A stretch of DNA of 61,806 bases from assembly GCA_025360125.1 (NCBI GenBank), contig JANYCU010000003.1:1-61806 (forward strand), read 5' to 3'. A program made the position numbers and the translations under genes. This DNA is from Armatimonadota bacterium. Lineage in GTDB: Bacteria; Armatimonadota; Fimbriimonadia; Fimbriimonadales; Fimbriimonadaceae. Positions 32,875 through 42,896 of the stretch are shown one piece after another. Numbering within the stretch: the first letter of the stretch is position 1; the number at the start of each line of letters is the position of its first letter. Below the pieces are notes generated by a model that did no database searches, was not told the origin of the DNA, and was given only the letters and a program-made list of their open reading frames with translations.

Positions 32875-33474
32875 ATGAAATTTAAAGTTTTTCTCGCGCT
32901 TGGCATTGCCTTAATCTCATCGTTTGGCTACTCACAAGAGGTCACCCAGGCTGGAAAGGATGTTGATCAAATCATTTTGAAGATCAACAAGCTCAACATT
33001 GTGAAGTACGTCACGCCGCTCCTGCTGAAAAAGGACCAACTCAATGCTCTGATGTCAACAATCGAGAAGTGCCGAGCTAAGCAATCAGAAATTGTCGCGC
33101 TCGACGCTATGGAATTTAAGAAGCAGAAGTTGGAAGCGGAGATTGACAAAGCTCTGGACGATGCAATGAACAACGGAAGCTATCCAAAGCGTGATCTTCA
33201 GAGCAAGGTTATTAAGATTCAAGATGCCTTGTTGATGCGACGAAAAATTGCCACCAACGAGATGGTTGAAATGCTCCTCGAGACTTGCAAGAAGCAATTG
33301 AACGAGGGTCAACTTGCAGTGATGAGGAACCTGACCGATCCAAACTATGTGGAAGGCGAAACCAAAGCTTCGAAATTACCTGACGACGAGCGGACTAAGC
33401 TTTTTATTCGGGAAATCTTGCTCAGCCCACTCACTTACGACATCTTTAAGCAATTGGCAAAGCACGCTCAATGA
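32875..33474 (+). CDS. Exported helical protein of unknown function
   Basis: A 199-residue protein with a signal peptide (MKFKVFLALGIALISSFGYSQ). The mature chain is almost entirely helical and rich in Lys, Leu and Gln (LLLKKDQLNALMSTIEKCRAKQ, KKQKLEAEIDKALDDAM, LLETCKKQLNEGQLAVMRNL), which recalls small periplasmic helical chaperone-like or LTxxQ/Spy-type proteins, although no diagnostic motif is visible. Its stop overlaps the start of plsC (ATGA). Confidence 0.6.
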   Translation: MKFKVFLALGIALISSFGYSQEVTQAGKDVDQIILKINKLNIVKYVTPLLLKKDQLNALMSTIEKCRAKQSEIVALDAMEFKKQKLEAEIDKALDDAMNNGSYPKRDLQSKVIKIQDALLMRRKIATNEMVEMLLETCKKQLNEGQLAVMRNLTDPNYVEGETKASKLPDDERTKLFIREILLSPLTYDIFKQLAKHAQ

Positions 33475-34199
33475 GCGAAGTAAGGGCTCAGAGCATCCCA
33501 ACGAAAATCGCAAAAGCGCGCCCGACGTGGTTCGCTTTTTGCCGTTGGTTTGTCCGAGTCTTCTTTTATCGACTTGGGGGTGGATTTCGGTCCATCGGTC
33601 GTGAAAATATCCCCGCAACTGGTCCGGTCATCTTTGCGCCGATCCACCTGAGTCATACGGACCCACCTGCGGTTGCATGCGGTTGCAGTCGTCGACTTAG
33701 GTTTATGTCAAAGTCGGAAATGTTTGAGAAGAAGTTCTTGGGCGGCCTGATTGCATCGCTTGGAGCCTTCCCTGTATCTCGAGGCGAAGGCGATACGGAA
33801 TCCGTCCGGACGTCCATTGAATTGTTGAATTCGGGCGAGGCCATTTTGATTTTTCCCGAAGGCACTCGAGGTGACGGAAAGACAATGAATCCGATTAGCC
33901 GCGGAGTGGGGCTCTTGGCCAAAAAGACCAATGCCCAAATCATTCCGGTTGCACTCATCGGAACATTTGATCGATTGCCCAAAGGGTCAGGAAAGCTCAA
34001 CCGCAGCGTCGTGACGGTCGTTTACGGAAAACCATTTACGTACGCCGAGGTTTGCCATGACAGTAGCGAGAAGGCGAATCGGATTACGTTTTCGAGAGAA
34101 CTCAGTCGGCGAATCGTTGAGCTCTGCAATGCCCACGGCCTGATGGTTAAAAGCGGTGAGAATAGTTCAGACCCAGCATCAGAATCCCGTCCTGAGTGA
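33471..34199 (+). CDS. plsC: 1-acyl-glycerol-3-phosphate acyltransferase family
   Basis: A 242-residue membrane-associated acyltransferase that makes phosphatidic acid or acylates a related lipid. The HxxxxD catalytic motif is in IHLSHTDPPA (about 60-68), with the second block FPEGTRGDGK (about 128-137) binding glycerol phosphate, and VPVALIGTFDRLP downstream. It overlaps the helical exported protein by four bases, so translation is coupled. Its last about 50 bases overlap the end of a convergent gene. Confidence 0.9.
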   Translation: MSEVRAQSIPTKIAKARPTWFAFCRWFVRVFFYRLGGGFRSIGRENIPATGPVIFAPIHLSHTDPPAVACGCSRRLRFMSKSEMFEKKFLGGLIASLGAFPVSRGEGDTESVRTSIELLNSGEAILIFPEGTRGDGKTMNPISRGVGLLAKKTNAQIIPVALIGTFDRLPKGSGKLNRSVVTVVYGKPFTYAEVCHDSSEKANRITFSRELSRRIVELCNAHGLMVKSGENSSDPASESRPE

Positions 34200-34764
34200 T
34201 GACTCGACCGTGAATTTGGTTTTGCAAATTGAGATCGAAACCCGTTGAAATTCTGACTCCATTGTGCTCGACCAAGAAACGCAAATTACTGGAGAACGGC
34301 AAAGAGACGCCGACAAAGCCCGAGTTGAGATGGCCGAATTGGACCCCCATCGTGACTTCACCGTTGGCGCCTTTTTCTCCGACGTCCAGTAATTCGCGGA
34401 ATGTAAAAGCAATGTAGGTTCTTCGTCCATCAACCGTTTCGTTGAGACCGTCGAGCATTCCGACCGAAATACCGGGGGAGAGCGCAGCGACAGGAGAGAC
34501 AAAATTGTAGGCAAAGTCGAACGTTCCGTGGCCATTTTCGTTGGCTCGAATTCGTTGACGAAAATTAAATTCAATTCCGGTCAGCGGTGAATAACCGATC
34601 ATGCGGTCGCGAGACCCACCTTGGTTCAATCCTTCCATATCGGAAACCTGGAAAGTGCCCATGCTGAGCGATCGTCCAATGGGGACATCGATGAGACGGT
34701 CGCCAAAAGCGATTGCCCCCAAGCTCAAAACACCAAGAATCACCCATACTCGCATGAATTTCAA
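34147..34764 (-). CDS. Putative outer-membrane beta-barrel protein
   Basis: A 205-residue exported protein: a signal peptide (VWVILGVLSLGAIAFG), then alternating strands rich in Gly, Asn and aromatics (GIEFNFRQRIRANENGHGTFDFAYNF, TYIAFTFREL, EVTMGVQFGHLNSGFVGVSLPF), ending LMLGLNYSHRF with a C-terminal Phe typical of outer-membrane barrels. TTG 34764 (good ribosome-binding spacing after AGAGG) and ATG 34755 are both possible starts. The 3' end overlaps plsC by 53 bases tail to tail. Confidence 0.55.
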   Translation of the reverse strand: MKFMRVWVILGVLSLGAIAFGDRLIDVPIGRSLSMGTFQVSDMEGLNQGGSRDRMIGYSPLTGIEFNFRQRIRANENGHGTFDFAYNFVSPVAALSPGISVGMLDGLNETVDGRRTYIAFTFRELLDVGEKGANGEVTMGVQFGHLNSGFVGVSLPFSSNLRFLVEHNGVRISTGFDLNLQNQIHGRVITQDGILMLGLNYSHRF

Positions 34765-34771
34765 GATACCT

Positions 34772-35821
34772 CTATCGACTTACTTTGACTATTCCAGGCT
34801 CTCCCTGATTGCCTTTGACAACAATTCTCACTGGCGAGAACTGCTTGATCACCCACGCGATAGTCATGAAGCGGGATGTTAATTCAGATACGTTAAATTC
34901 GGAGCTCTCGTCAGCAAAGCAGCTTGGTAGAAGGGCATGTTCGGCTGCTATCGCGTCAAGTGCGGCCTCCGTTGCGATCCAGTCGTAGCACTTTTCAAAC
35001 GCCTCTTGGGCGACCTGCTCGGCGGGCAGTTTTTTGGCACCCATTGCGCTGCCACCCCCTATTCCATGTTCAAACTTCATCCACACCGTGATTTGGATTC
35101 CTGCGATGTCACCGGGCAATTCGTGGATTTCACAATTAAAGGTGGCTTTTACAGAGTGGGCAAGCTTTTGTAGGTGTGACGCCGCGCGGTCGGCAATCGC
35201 GTGACTGAGTTTTGAATAGCTAATTGAGGCTTCCAGTACCATGGCTCGACCTCGGTTATTGAATCTAACTCCCGAAAATGGGCCGGGTTCGATTTCAAAG
35301 TGGCAGCTCCCTTCCGCATCTCTCGAAAAAGCGGCGCGAATGATTTCGCTGTGAGTCTGCAAGTTCTGCTTTTGCCACAGGCAACCAAGTACGTTTTTAT
35401 AGTAGTCGAACGTCATCGAGTTGTTTGAAAATGTCTCGCCTTCAACGTCAAATTCGGAATACCCTCCGCTTCGAGCCAGGATGGGGGCAAGGGCAGCGGC
35501 GATGACTAAAGCGTTGGAACCTCGACCAGAAAGGTTCCGCTCGGTCTTTACCAAGCCTTTGAGCGGCTTTACGGCCCGTTTGGGGACAAAAAGGAGGCTA
35601 AGGGCTCCCGGTGTTAATTCGGATGTATCGGCGTCGCAGACGGACGCGAGGGCCTTGATGAGGGTGATATCTTCGACGTCGAGACCAACAAACTTCGTCC
35701 CAGTGCGAAGATGCTCGATTTGAAAGCCCTGTTGGGTCAAAGCCGACATCGAAAGGGCGGACCGCAGAAGCGCTCCGCCACCTTCGCCATGAGACCAGTC
35801 GAGTTTGATCAAACTCGACAT
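34772..35821 (-). CDS. rtcA: RNA 3'-terminal phosphate cyclase
   Basis: The 349-residue enzyme converts RNA 3'-phosphates to 2',3'-cyclic ends using ATP. It begins with the family signature DWSHGEGGGALLRSALSMS (9-27). The later glycine-rich block is GIGGGSAMGAKKLPAEQV, and the catalytic-His region is AAEHALLPSCFAD. Length is normal. Its ATG overlaps the upstream stop by one base (TAATG). No RtcB ligase or RtcR activator is present in the window. Confidence 0.93.
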   Translation of the reverse strand: MSSLIKLDWSHGEGGGALLRSALSMSALTQQGFQIEHLRTGTKFVGLDVEDITLIKALASVCDADTSELTPGALSLLFVPKRAVKPLKGLVKTERNLSGRGSNALVIAAALAPILARSGGYSEFDVEGETFSNNSMTFDYYKNVLGCLWQKQNLQTHSEIIRAAFSRDAEGSCHFEIEPGPFSGVRFNNRGRAMVLEASISYSKLSHAIADRAASHLQKLAHSVKATFNCEIHELPGDIAGIQITVWMKFEHGIGGGSAMGAKKLPAEQVAQEAFEKCYDWIATEAALDAIAAEHALLPSCFADESSEFNVSELTSRFMTIAWVIKQFSPVRIVVKGNQGEPGIVKVSR

Positions 35822-36906
35822 TAGATCTTGAGTTTAAAGATTGCGTATTCGACTATTTTGATGGTGTAGGCCAACATCATGAGGACGGCCGCTCCAACTG
35901 CGAACTGCGTGAAGGCGTCGCCTGTTTCGACGTTCTTGACTGCCCCTGCGGATGCATTTGTCAGGGCCTGACTTCCTTTCGAAATGAAATTATTGATTCC
36001 AGTAGCCAGTGGAACTCGAAGCAATATGTAAACGAGAACATAGCCGATAATGACCATGGGCATGGCCAGCTTATACTTGTGCTTTTGGTGTTCGTTATAG
36101 ATGACGCAGGTCTTGCAGCGCTCTCGCTTGGCCGCATCGGTGAGTTTAGTGTTGCGTGGAATGGCAGCACCGGACATCAATGCTTCTTTCGAGACAGGCT
36201 TATTTTCCATGGCAGCGCGAATCACGGACTCTTCGCACATACATCCGACTAACTCTCGCCAGCAAGTCCGCTGAGCATGGTAGATAGGGCATTTTTCGCG
36301 AACAAATTTTCGGCAATAGGGCAGTTGCCAGCACTTGCCCATAAAGACGTTTTTGCGATCGCTTTCTTCGGTGACGCCTTTGCCATACTTGAGGCTGTCT
36401 TTTTTCGCCCCAACTTTCGACCGCTGATTGACACGGAGGGCAATATCGACGATCAGGATTGCGAACGCAAATCCAAGGTAAATCTTGCCCGCAAGTCCGA
36501 GCGCATTATAGCCAGCATCGACACCAACGTTCTTCCCTGGTTCGGCCATTTGCATTGCTGTTGGAAGAATCGAACTTGATAAAAAGAGAACGAAAGCGCC
36601 GCCCAAATTAACTGCGACCATGATCTCTTCTTCCCAGAAAAGCCATGCTGAGCCTGCGACCGTGCAAACTACGCCGATCAGCATTCCCTTCATCATGAGT
36701 TCGACACTGTTAGCAATGGTTGTCGCCTTGTTGATGTCGCCATTGGCAACCGTCATCAAGAAAATTGTCGCGATGACGCAAAAAATAAGCGTGCCAACCC
36801 CGCCCCAAAACGCATACTTGGCAATTGCATAGGGGATTTCTCCCAACATGTCGGGTTGAAATTCTGTCGGATCCTTTTTCTTTGACGTTGGAGGTCCTGG
36901 CTTCAT
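35821..36906 (-). CDS. Membrane protein with cysteine-rich two-CW-like domain
   Basis: A 361-residue protein with about six transmembrane segments (about 30-55, 70-92, 96-118, 134-156 before, and 276-300, 333-355 after) around a cytoplasmic insert of about 110 residues. The insert holds ordered cysteines: GKCWQLPYCRKFVREKCP, then TCWRELVGCMCEE, then RCKTCVIYNEHQ. The CW...C...C spacing resembles two-CW-type domains found in signalling proteins of unknown ligand; metal or iron-sulfur binding is inference. It lies 10 bases after efp and overlaps rtcA by one base, so it is part of that operon. Confidence 0.6.
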   Translation of the reverse strand: MKPGPPTSKKKDPTEFQPDMLGEIPYAIAKYAFWGGVGTLIFCVIATIFLMTVANGDINKATTIANSVELMMKGMLIGVVCTVAGSAWLFWEEEIMVAVNLGGAFVLFLSSSILPTAMQMAEPGKNVGVDAGYNALGLAGKIYLGFAFAILIVDIALRVNQRSKVGAKKDSLKYGKGVTEESDRKNVFMGKCWQLPYCRKFVREKCPIYHAQRTCWRELVGCMCEESVIRAAMENKPVSKEALMSGAAIPRNTKLTDAAKRERCKTCVIYNEHQKHKYKLAMPMVIIGYVLVYILLRVPLATGINNFISKGSQALTNASAGAVKNVETGDAFTQFAVGAAVLMMLAYTIKIVEYAIFKLKI

Positions 36907-36916
36907 AGTAATTTGC

Positions 36917-37489
36917 CTACTTCTTTAAATTGACGCGCTCGACGTACGAACCGCTACGAGTATCTATTTTTAACAGGTCACCAACGTTAATGTGAAACGG
37001 AACTTGAATCGACGCACCAGTTTCTACTTTGGCCCCTTTCGTTGCTCCTCCACTTACCGTATTTCCCCGTTCGCCTGGGTCTGTTTCAACGACGGTAAGT
37101 TCAACAAAGTTCGGTAATTCGTACCCCAAAACCTGCTCCTTGACTTGAAGACTGATGATTTCCATGTCTTCCTTTAAGAACTCGGCTTGGCTACCTAATG
37201 TGGCCATATCCACTGGTACTTGTTCATACGAATCAAGGTCCATCAAAACTGCTTCGCCCTGTTGTTTATACAGAAACTGCATTTTAACTTTTTCAAGATG
37301 AACTGGCTCGATTTTCTCACCTGAACGGAAAGTTTTTTCTAAAACTTGTCCAGACTTAACTTTTCGCAGTTTGGTTCGGACAAATGCACCACCTTTACCG
37401 GGTTTAACGTGTTGAAAATCCAACAACGTCCAAGTGTCGCCTTCCATCTGAAACGCCATTCCTGTCTTAAAATCGCTTGTATCTGCCAA
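36917..37489 (-). CDS. efp: Elongation factor P
   Basis: A 190-residue translation factor that relieves ribosome stalling at proline runs. The modifiable loop residue is Lys32 in KPGKGGAF, aligned with Lys34 of E. coli EF-P. Domains II and III follow (MDLDSYEQVPVDMATLGSQ; FVELTVVETDPGERGNT; ASIQVPFHINVGDLLKIDTRSGSYVERV). The start codon is TTG at 37489 (plus-strand CAA 37487-37489); no ATG or GTG lies in a suitable place. EpmA/EpmB or rhamnosylation genes are not present nearby. Confidence 0.95.
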   Translation of the reverse strand: MADTSDFKTGMAFQMEGDTWTLLDFQHVKPGKGGAFVRTKLRKVKSGQVLEKTFRSGEKIEPVHLEKVKMQFLYKQQGEAVLMDLDSYEQVPVDMATLGSQAEFLKEDMEIISLQVKEQVLGYELPNFVELTVVETDPGERGNTVSGGATKGAKVETGASIQVPFHINVGDLLKIDTRSGSYVERVNLKK

Positions 37490-37566
37490 GTTAATTCACC
37501 AATCTGTGCCCCTTTTTTGCAGAAGGGTTCATTGGATTTTGGCAGATTAAGAAGATTGGATGCGTT

Positions 37567-38625
37567 TTATTCGAAAGTTCTTCGAGAATTCCTGTGCATA
37601 TGACCAATCTCTTGTAAGATCCTTACGTTCGATTCGGGGATTGATCCGTCGTATTTGGGCCCAATTCCGAGCAAAAAGTTCCCTCCTCGCTGGTTGGTGA
37701 TTTTGATCTCCTCGAATACAATTTCGGCCGTTTTGAACGGTTGACCCTCAACGTATTTCCAATCTGGCCCGAGAGGGAGGCAGGCTTCCCAGACTTCTGG
37801 GAGTGCTTCGTCGGGGATTTCTCGCTCAGGGGTCACAAAATCTTCAAATTCGTCGCCAACGGTTCGATTGGCAACAATTAGGCCGGGCTGGAGCTCTCGG
37901 GCCATCGCGACCATTTCGGCCATGCGAATGTCTTCTTTTCCTTTGACCCAGCCGGCGTCGAGCCACAAAATGTCGATCTTGCCGTAGTTGGTCATGAGCT
38001 CGCAAATCTGCTCGTGCGTGAATTGGACGAACTTCTCCCACGTTTCCGGATCGTCTACGGTGTTCGCGGTTTGGCTCATTGGCCTTGGTTCGGGTTGCCA
38101 GTAATAGGGGCAATCCCAGTCAGCTTTGCTGAAATAGACGCTCACGGCCAAGCCTTTTTTGCGGCAGGCATCGAATAATGCTTTGGTGACATCGGCGTTG
38201 GGATTGGTATGAAATGGGCATTCTTCGCCCGTGACCTTGTAGTCGGTGGTTTTTGTATTCCACATACAAAAACCATCATGATGCTTTGTAGTGAAGCAGA
38301 CGTACTTCGCTCCAGCTTCTACAAACAGATTTGCCCATTCATCTGGATCAAAGTTCGTTGGATTGAACTGCTTGTGCAGATTCTTATAGTCCCGCTGAAA
38401 GAGATCGATATCCTTGTTTCGTTCGGTCCAGCACTTGATCTCGTCGCGGCGCGACCAGTCGCAGTCGGGAACGAGCGGCCAGCTTTCGCAGCAATCCCAA
38501 AACGCATAAACGCCCCAGTGGAGGATGATGCCAAATTCGAGGCGCTTAAACCATTTGAGCCTTTCTTGGAGCCATTCCGGCTTTTCGCCGGATTGTTTTG
38601 TATGGGCGATGACGTCTTGGCGCAT
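37567..38625 (-). CDS. GH29-type alpha-L-fucosidase, catalytic domain only
   Basis: A 352-residue glycoside hydrolase of the GH29 (alpha-L-fucosidase) fold. The barrel hallmarks are FGIILHWGVYA (31-41), YVCFTTKHHDGFCMW (108-122) and the nucleophile Asp223 in IDILWLDAGW. The protein ends just after the barrel (NVRILQEIGHMH) and lacks the C-terminal beta-sandwich domain of most GH29 enzymes. No signal peptide is visible, so it is probably cytosolic. It starts two bases after argG stops, an odd partner for arginine synthesis. Substrate may not be fucose. Confidence 0.85.
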   Translation of the reverse strand: MRQDVIAHTKQSGEKPEWLQERLKWFKRLEFGIILHWGVYAFWDCCESWPLVPDCDWSRRDEIKCWTERNKDIDLFQRDYKNLHKQFNPTNFDPDEWANLFVEAGAKYVCFTTKHHDGFCMWNTKTTDYKVTGEECPFHTNPNADVTKALFDACRKKGLAVSVYFSKADWDCPYYWQPEPRPMSQTANTVDDPETWEKFVQFTHEQICELMTNYGKIDILWLDAGWVKGKEDIRMAEMVAMARELQPGLIVANRTVGDEFEDFVTPEREIPDEALPEVWEACLPLGPDWKYVEGQPFKTAEIVFEEIKITNQRGGNFLLGIGPKYDGSIPESNVRILQEIGHMHRNSRRTFE

Positions 38626-38627
38626 GT

Positions 38628-40079
<1,452 letters not shown>

Positions 40080-40126
40080 TCAAAGCACTCTCAATTCATC
40101 GTCACAATTTCCTTTTGTCCATGAAC

Positions 40127-40209
40127 AGTCCCGAAGGGGCGGCAAGATTTCAGCCCAGCCAGCATGGCTGGGTTAGAGAATTTCCTGATTTGCAGCCTGA
40201 AGGGTTGCG
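40127..40209 (+). repeat. Left inverted repeat of first Y1 transposase unit
   Basis: Begins AGTCCCGAAGGGGCGGCAAG, has an internal hairpin CCCAGCCA/TGGCTGGG (from 40154), and ends GCCTGAAGGGTTGCG. The reverse complement matches 40705-40789 closely at both ends. The inner stem differs between the copies but stays self-complementary, as expected of REP hairpins. Confidence 0.88.
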
Positions 40210-40240
40210 TTAATTTTCTTCGGATACAATCGAGCACGTT

Positions 40241-40694
40241 ATGCCTCAGTCTCTAAGTCGTGTCTTAGTCCATGGTGTGTTCAGTACAAAAAAACAGAGA
40301 ACCCAGCCTATTGCCCGAAATTCAAGATGACCTTTACCGCTACCTCGCAGCTGTGCTCGAGTCGAAAAAGCACTTTCCAATCAAGATTGGGGGATATAAC
40401 GACCATGTCCATATGCTCTTCGGGTTATCGCGAACCATGGCAATTTCCGACACCATAGAATTGGTAAAGGTGTCATCGTCTAAGTGGCTGAAGACGAAGA
40501 CTCCTGAATTGGCTAACTTTAGTTGGCAACTGGGATACGGGATTTTTAGCGTTTCGCCCGAAGATTCTCCAATTATTGTTGACTACATTGAACGGCAGCA
40601 TGAGCATCATGCAGTGGTCTCATTTCAAGATGAACTGCGAAAGCTGTTGACGGAACACAGAATTCCGTTCGATGAGAAGTACCTTTGGGAATGA
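40241..40694 (+). pseudogene. IS200/REP-associated Y1 transposase, frameshifted
   Basis: An HUH single-strand transposase of the Y1 (IS200/TnpA-like) superfamily. The natural start is ATG 40241 (MPQSLSRVLVHGVFST), but a run of seven A at 40288-40294 puts the remainder out of frame; six A would give KNREPSLLPEIQDDLYRYL and a 150-residue protein. The HUH motif is DHVHML, and the catalytic Tyr is in VDYIERQHEHHAVVSF. It ends ten bases before the right inverted repeat. It may be inactive, frameshift-expressed, or subject to a homopolymer read error. Confidence 0.85.
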
Positions 40695-40704
40695 AGAAAG
40701 GTAG

Positions 40705-40789
40705 CGCGACCCTTCAGGCCGCAGGAAAAAATACGATCCTCAACCCAGACCTGCGATCTGGGCTGAAATCTTGCCGCCCCTTCGGGACT
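40705..40789 (-). repeat. Right inverted repeat of first Y1 transposase unit
   Basis: Partner of 40127-40209 in opposite orientation, with inner hairpin CCCAGACC/GATCTGGG and outer end CCGCCCCTTCGGGACT. A GTAG tetranucleotide (40701-40704) abuts its inner end, like the tetranucleotides used by REP-associated transposases. Confidence 0.88.
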
Positions 40790-40805
40790 ATTTCGTCTCT
40801 ATACT

Positions 40806-41060
40806 CTAGCTCGCCAGGTCTAGCCCGAATATTTTCCTGGCTTCGTTTTGTTCCCATCGAATCACAGCCATTGCTTGTTCGCTCGTTACATCGGGCCAGC
40901 CGTCCAGAAATTCTGAAAGGCCTTGCCCTTCGTCCAGGGTGTCAAGTAGAGCGCGCAGTGGCACCCGCGTTCCCTTAAAGCGAACACTACCACCCAATGT
41001 ATCGGATGTGCTGACGAGAACACTTTCTAATTCTTGTGGAATTTGCGCTTGCTTTACCAC
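40806..41060 (-). CDS. DUF433 domain protein (antitoxin-like)
   Basis: An 84-residue protein of the DUF433/VapB45-like family: DTLGGSVRFKGTRVPLRALLDTLDEGQGLSEFLDGWPDVTSEQAMAVI is the whole conserved domain. Such proteins are usually the first gene of a toxin-antitoxin pair with a DUF5615 PIN-like partner. Here the downstream position is occupied by the right inverted repeat of the transposase unit, so it is an orphan. The start is GTG 41060, six bases after a TAATCT hexamer, giving a leaderless message. Confidence 0.85.
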   Translation of the reverse strand: MVKQAQIPQELESVLVSTSDTLGGSVRFKGTRVPLRALLDTLDEGQGLSEFLDGWPDVTSEQAMAVIRWEQNEARKIFGLDLAS

Positions 41061-41066
41061 AATTAG

Positions 41067-41072
41067 AGATTA
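41067..41072 (-). promoter_or_regulatory. -10 hexamer, leaderless start
   Basis: TAATCT on the minus strand lies 6 nt before the GTG at 41060 of the DUF433 gene, in the 18-base gap after pepF. Confidence 0.4.
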
Positions 41073-41078
41073 CGACAT

Positions 41079-42884
41079 TTACGCGTTATGCTCAGACCAG
41101 AGTCGCTCGAACTCAACCAGGAACTTGTCCATCGCCGCGAATCCGCCGCGCCAGAACTCTTCTGATTTTAGGTCGACGCCGAGCATCGTCATTAACTCCT
41201 CGGGAGTCTTGGACCCGCCCAGACGTAGAACGCGGATGTAGTCGTCGGCAAACGATGGTCCTTGCTTCTTCGCCATTTCGTACAAGCTTAGGACCAAAAG
41301 TTCTCCAAATGAGTAGGCATAGACATAGAACGGACTGCCAGTGAAGTGCGAAACGTACATCCACCAGCACTTGTGCTGATCTCCCAATTTGACTGAGTCA
41401 CCGAACATGGACTGCAGTTCTTCTTGCCAAATCTCACCAAACTCTTCGGCGGCAAGTTCACCTTGCTTGCGACGAGCATCGTGGATTCGCATTTCGAATT
41501 GGTACATTGCGGCCTGTCGGAAAACCGTCGCGAAAATGCCTTCGATTTTTTCAGCATAGAGGGCTAATTTGTCTTTGGTTTCGGCTCCGGCGACGAGCTT
41601 TTCGAACACCAGCATTTCGCCAAACGTGCTGGCGAGCTCGGCCAATGGAAGCGTGCCATGAAAGTTGAAGTAGCTCTGGTCTCGGCTGAATGAGGCGTGG
41701 ACGCCGTGTCCTAGCTCGTGGGCTAAGGTCATCACATCGTCCATCTTGTTGAGAAACGACTGGAGGATCACCGGGTGGGTATCTGGTGTGTTGTAGGAAC
41801 AGAATGCGCCCCCCGTCTTGCCTTTTCGTGGCTCGGCGTCGATCCAATTCTTGTCGAAAAACTCTTTCGCCCGGTCGCTGACTTCAGTCGAAAATTCGCC
41901 AAAGGCATCGAGAACAATCTTCCGTGCTTCCTCCCAAGAAACTTTGCCTTCGGCGGCGAATAAGGGAGCATAGCGGTCGATATGCGTCAGCTCGTTTAAG
42001 CCAAGAACTTGCTTCTTCACGCGGTAATAGCGCGCCACCATCGGATAGAACTCGCGGCAAAGTTTGACCACGAGGTCGACCGTTTCGCGGTCAAGTTCGT
42101 TGGCCATGTGTCGGCTTTGCTCGGCGAATTGGAATCCGCGAAGGCGATCTTCGATCGACTTGTCTTGCATGAGCGTGTTGAAAATGAACGCCAGAACCCG
42201 TTCTTGATCCTTCAATCCCGCAGTTAAGGAGTCTGCGGCGGCCTGTCGTTTGGTTCGATCCTCGTGTCGAAGAAACGCCAAGACTTCTTGCTGGCTCTTT
42301 TCTTCAACCTTTCCATCGAGCGTGATTTTGAAAACGTAGTTGGAGGTGACCTCGTCGAACAAGCGATTGAAAGCCCGCGAGCCAGTGTTCGCCATCTCCT
42401 CCATCAGAACCTCTTCCTTTTCGCTCAATCGGTAGGGGCTGTAAGTCCGGGAAACCTGGATATGGTGGCGATAGTTGGCCAGTTTGGCTTCGTCGGCGAG
42501 CTTGTTGATGACTTCGGACGGAGCGGCTTGGAGCTCTAATTCGAAAAACATCAGCTTGACTTGCAACTCGGTGGCCTTTTCCATCTGCGACTGCATGAAG
42601 GCCCCGATTGCCGCGTTGCTTGCATCTCCGGCGAAAAGCAGATTTGCGTATGTGATGGGCTTGGCTAGGTCGGTCGTGAGGACTTCGAGGTCGGTTAAGG
42701 CCTGATTGAGCGTGTCGGCGGTCAGCGATGAACTATCGATGTTGCCACGAAATTGGGCGGCAAACGCATCGGCTCGCTCATGGCTGAGCTTCCAGATCGC
42801 TTCGATCTTGGGGTCATCCATGGATGCGAAAAGGGCAGATAAATCCCAACGAACGGCAGGCGGCAAAACTTCCACGGAAGACAT
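41079..42884 (-). CDS. pepF: Oligoendopeptidase F
   Basis: A 601-residue M3B zinc metallopeptidase that degrades short peptides in the cytosol. The zinc site is HELGH at 389-393 (MTLAHELGHGVHASFSRDQS). The N-terminal helical domain begins RWDLSALFASMDDP, and GGAFCSYNTPDTHPVILQSF is the typical block before the active site. The frame extends to 42998, but the CATAAT hexamer six bases before the ATG at 42884 and the family's usual N-terminus support the shorter form. Confidence 0.95.
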   Translation of the reverse strand: MSSVEVLPPAVRWDLSALFASMDDPKIEAIWKLSHERADAFAAQFRGNIDSSSLTADTLNQALTDLEVLTTDLAKPITYANLLFAGDASNAAIGAFMQSQMEKATELQVKLMFFELELQAAPSEVINKLADEAKLANYRHHIQVSRTYSPYRLSEKEEVLMEEMANTGSRAFNRLFDEVTSNYVFKITLDGKVEEKSQQEVLAFLRHEDRTKRQAAADSLTAGLKDQERVLAFIFNTLMQDKSIEDRLRGFQFAEQSRHMANELDRETVDLVVKLCREFYPMVARYYRVKKQVLGLNELTHIDRYAPLFAAEGKVSWEEARKIVLDAFGEFSTEVSDRAKEFFDKNWIDAEPRKGKTGGAFCSYNTPDTHPVILQSFLNKMDDVMTLAHELGHGVHASFSRDQSYFNFHGTLPLAELASTFGEMLVFEKLVAGAETKDKLALYAEKIEGIFATVFRQAAMYQFEMRIHDARRKQGELAAEEFGEIWQEELQSMFGDSVKLGDQHKCWWMYVSHFTGSPFYVYAYSFGELLVLSLYEMAKKQGPSFADDYIRVLRLGGSKTPEELMTMLGVDLKSEEFWRGGFAAMDKFLVEFERLWSEHNA

Positions 42885-42890
42885 ACGAAT

Positions 42891-42896
42891 ATTATG
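42891..42896 (-). promoter_or_regulatory. -10 hexamer of pepF, leaderless start
   Basis: CATAAT on the minus strand lies 6 nt before the pepF ATG at 42884. Confidence 0.5.

Noticed and set aside
34772-36906. RtcA with the neighbouring membrane protein as a defined RNA-repair system
   Set aside because: No RtcB, RtcR or archease gene is present; gene order alone does not support a system claim.
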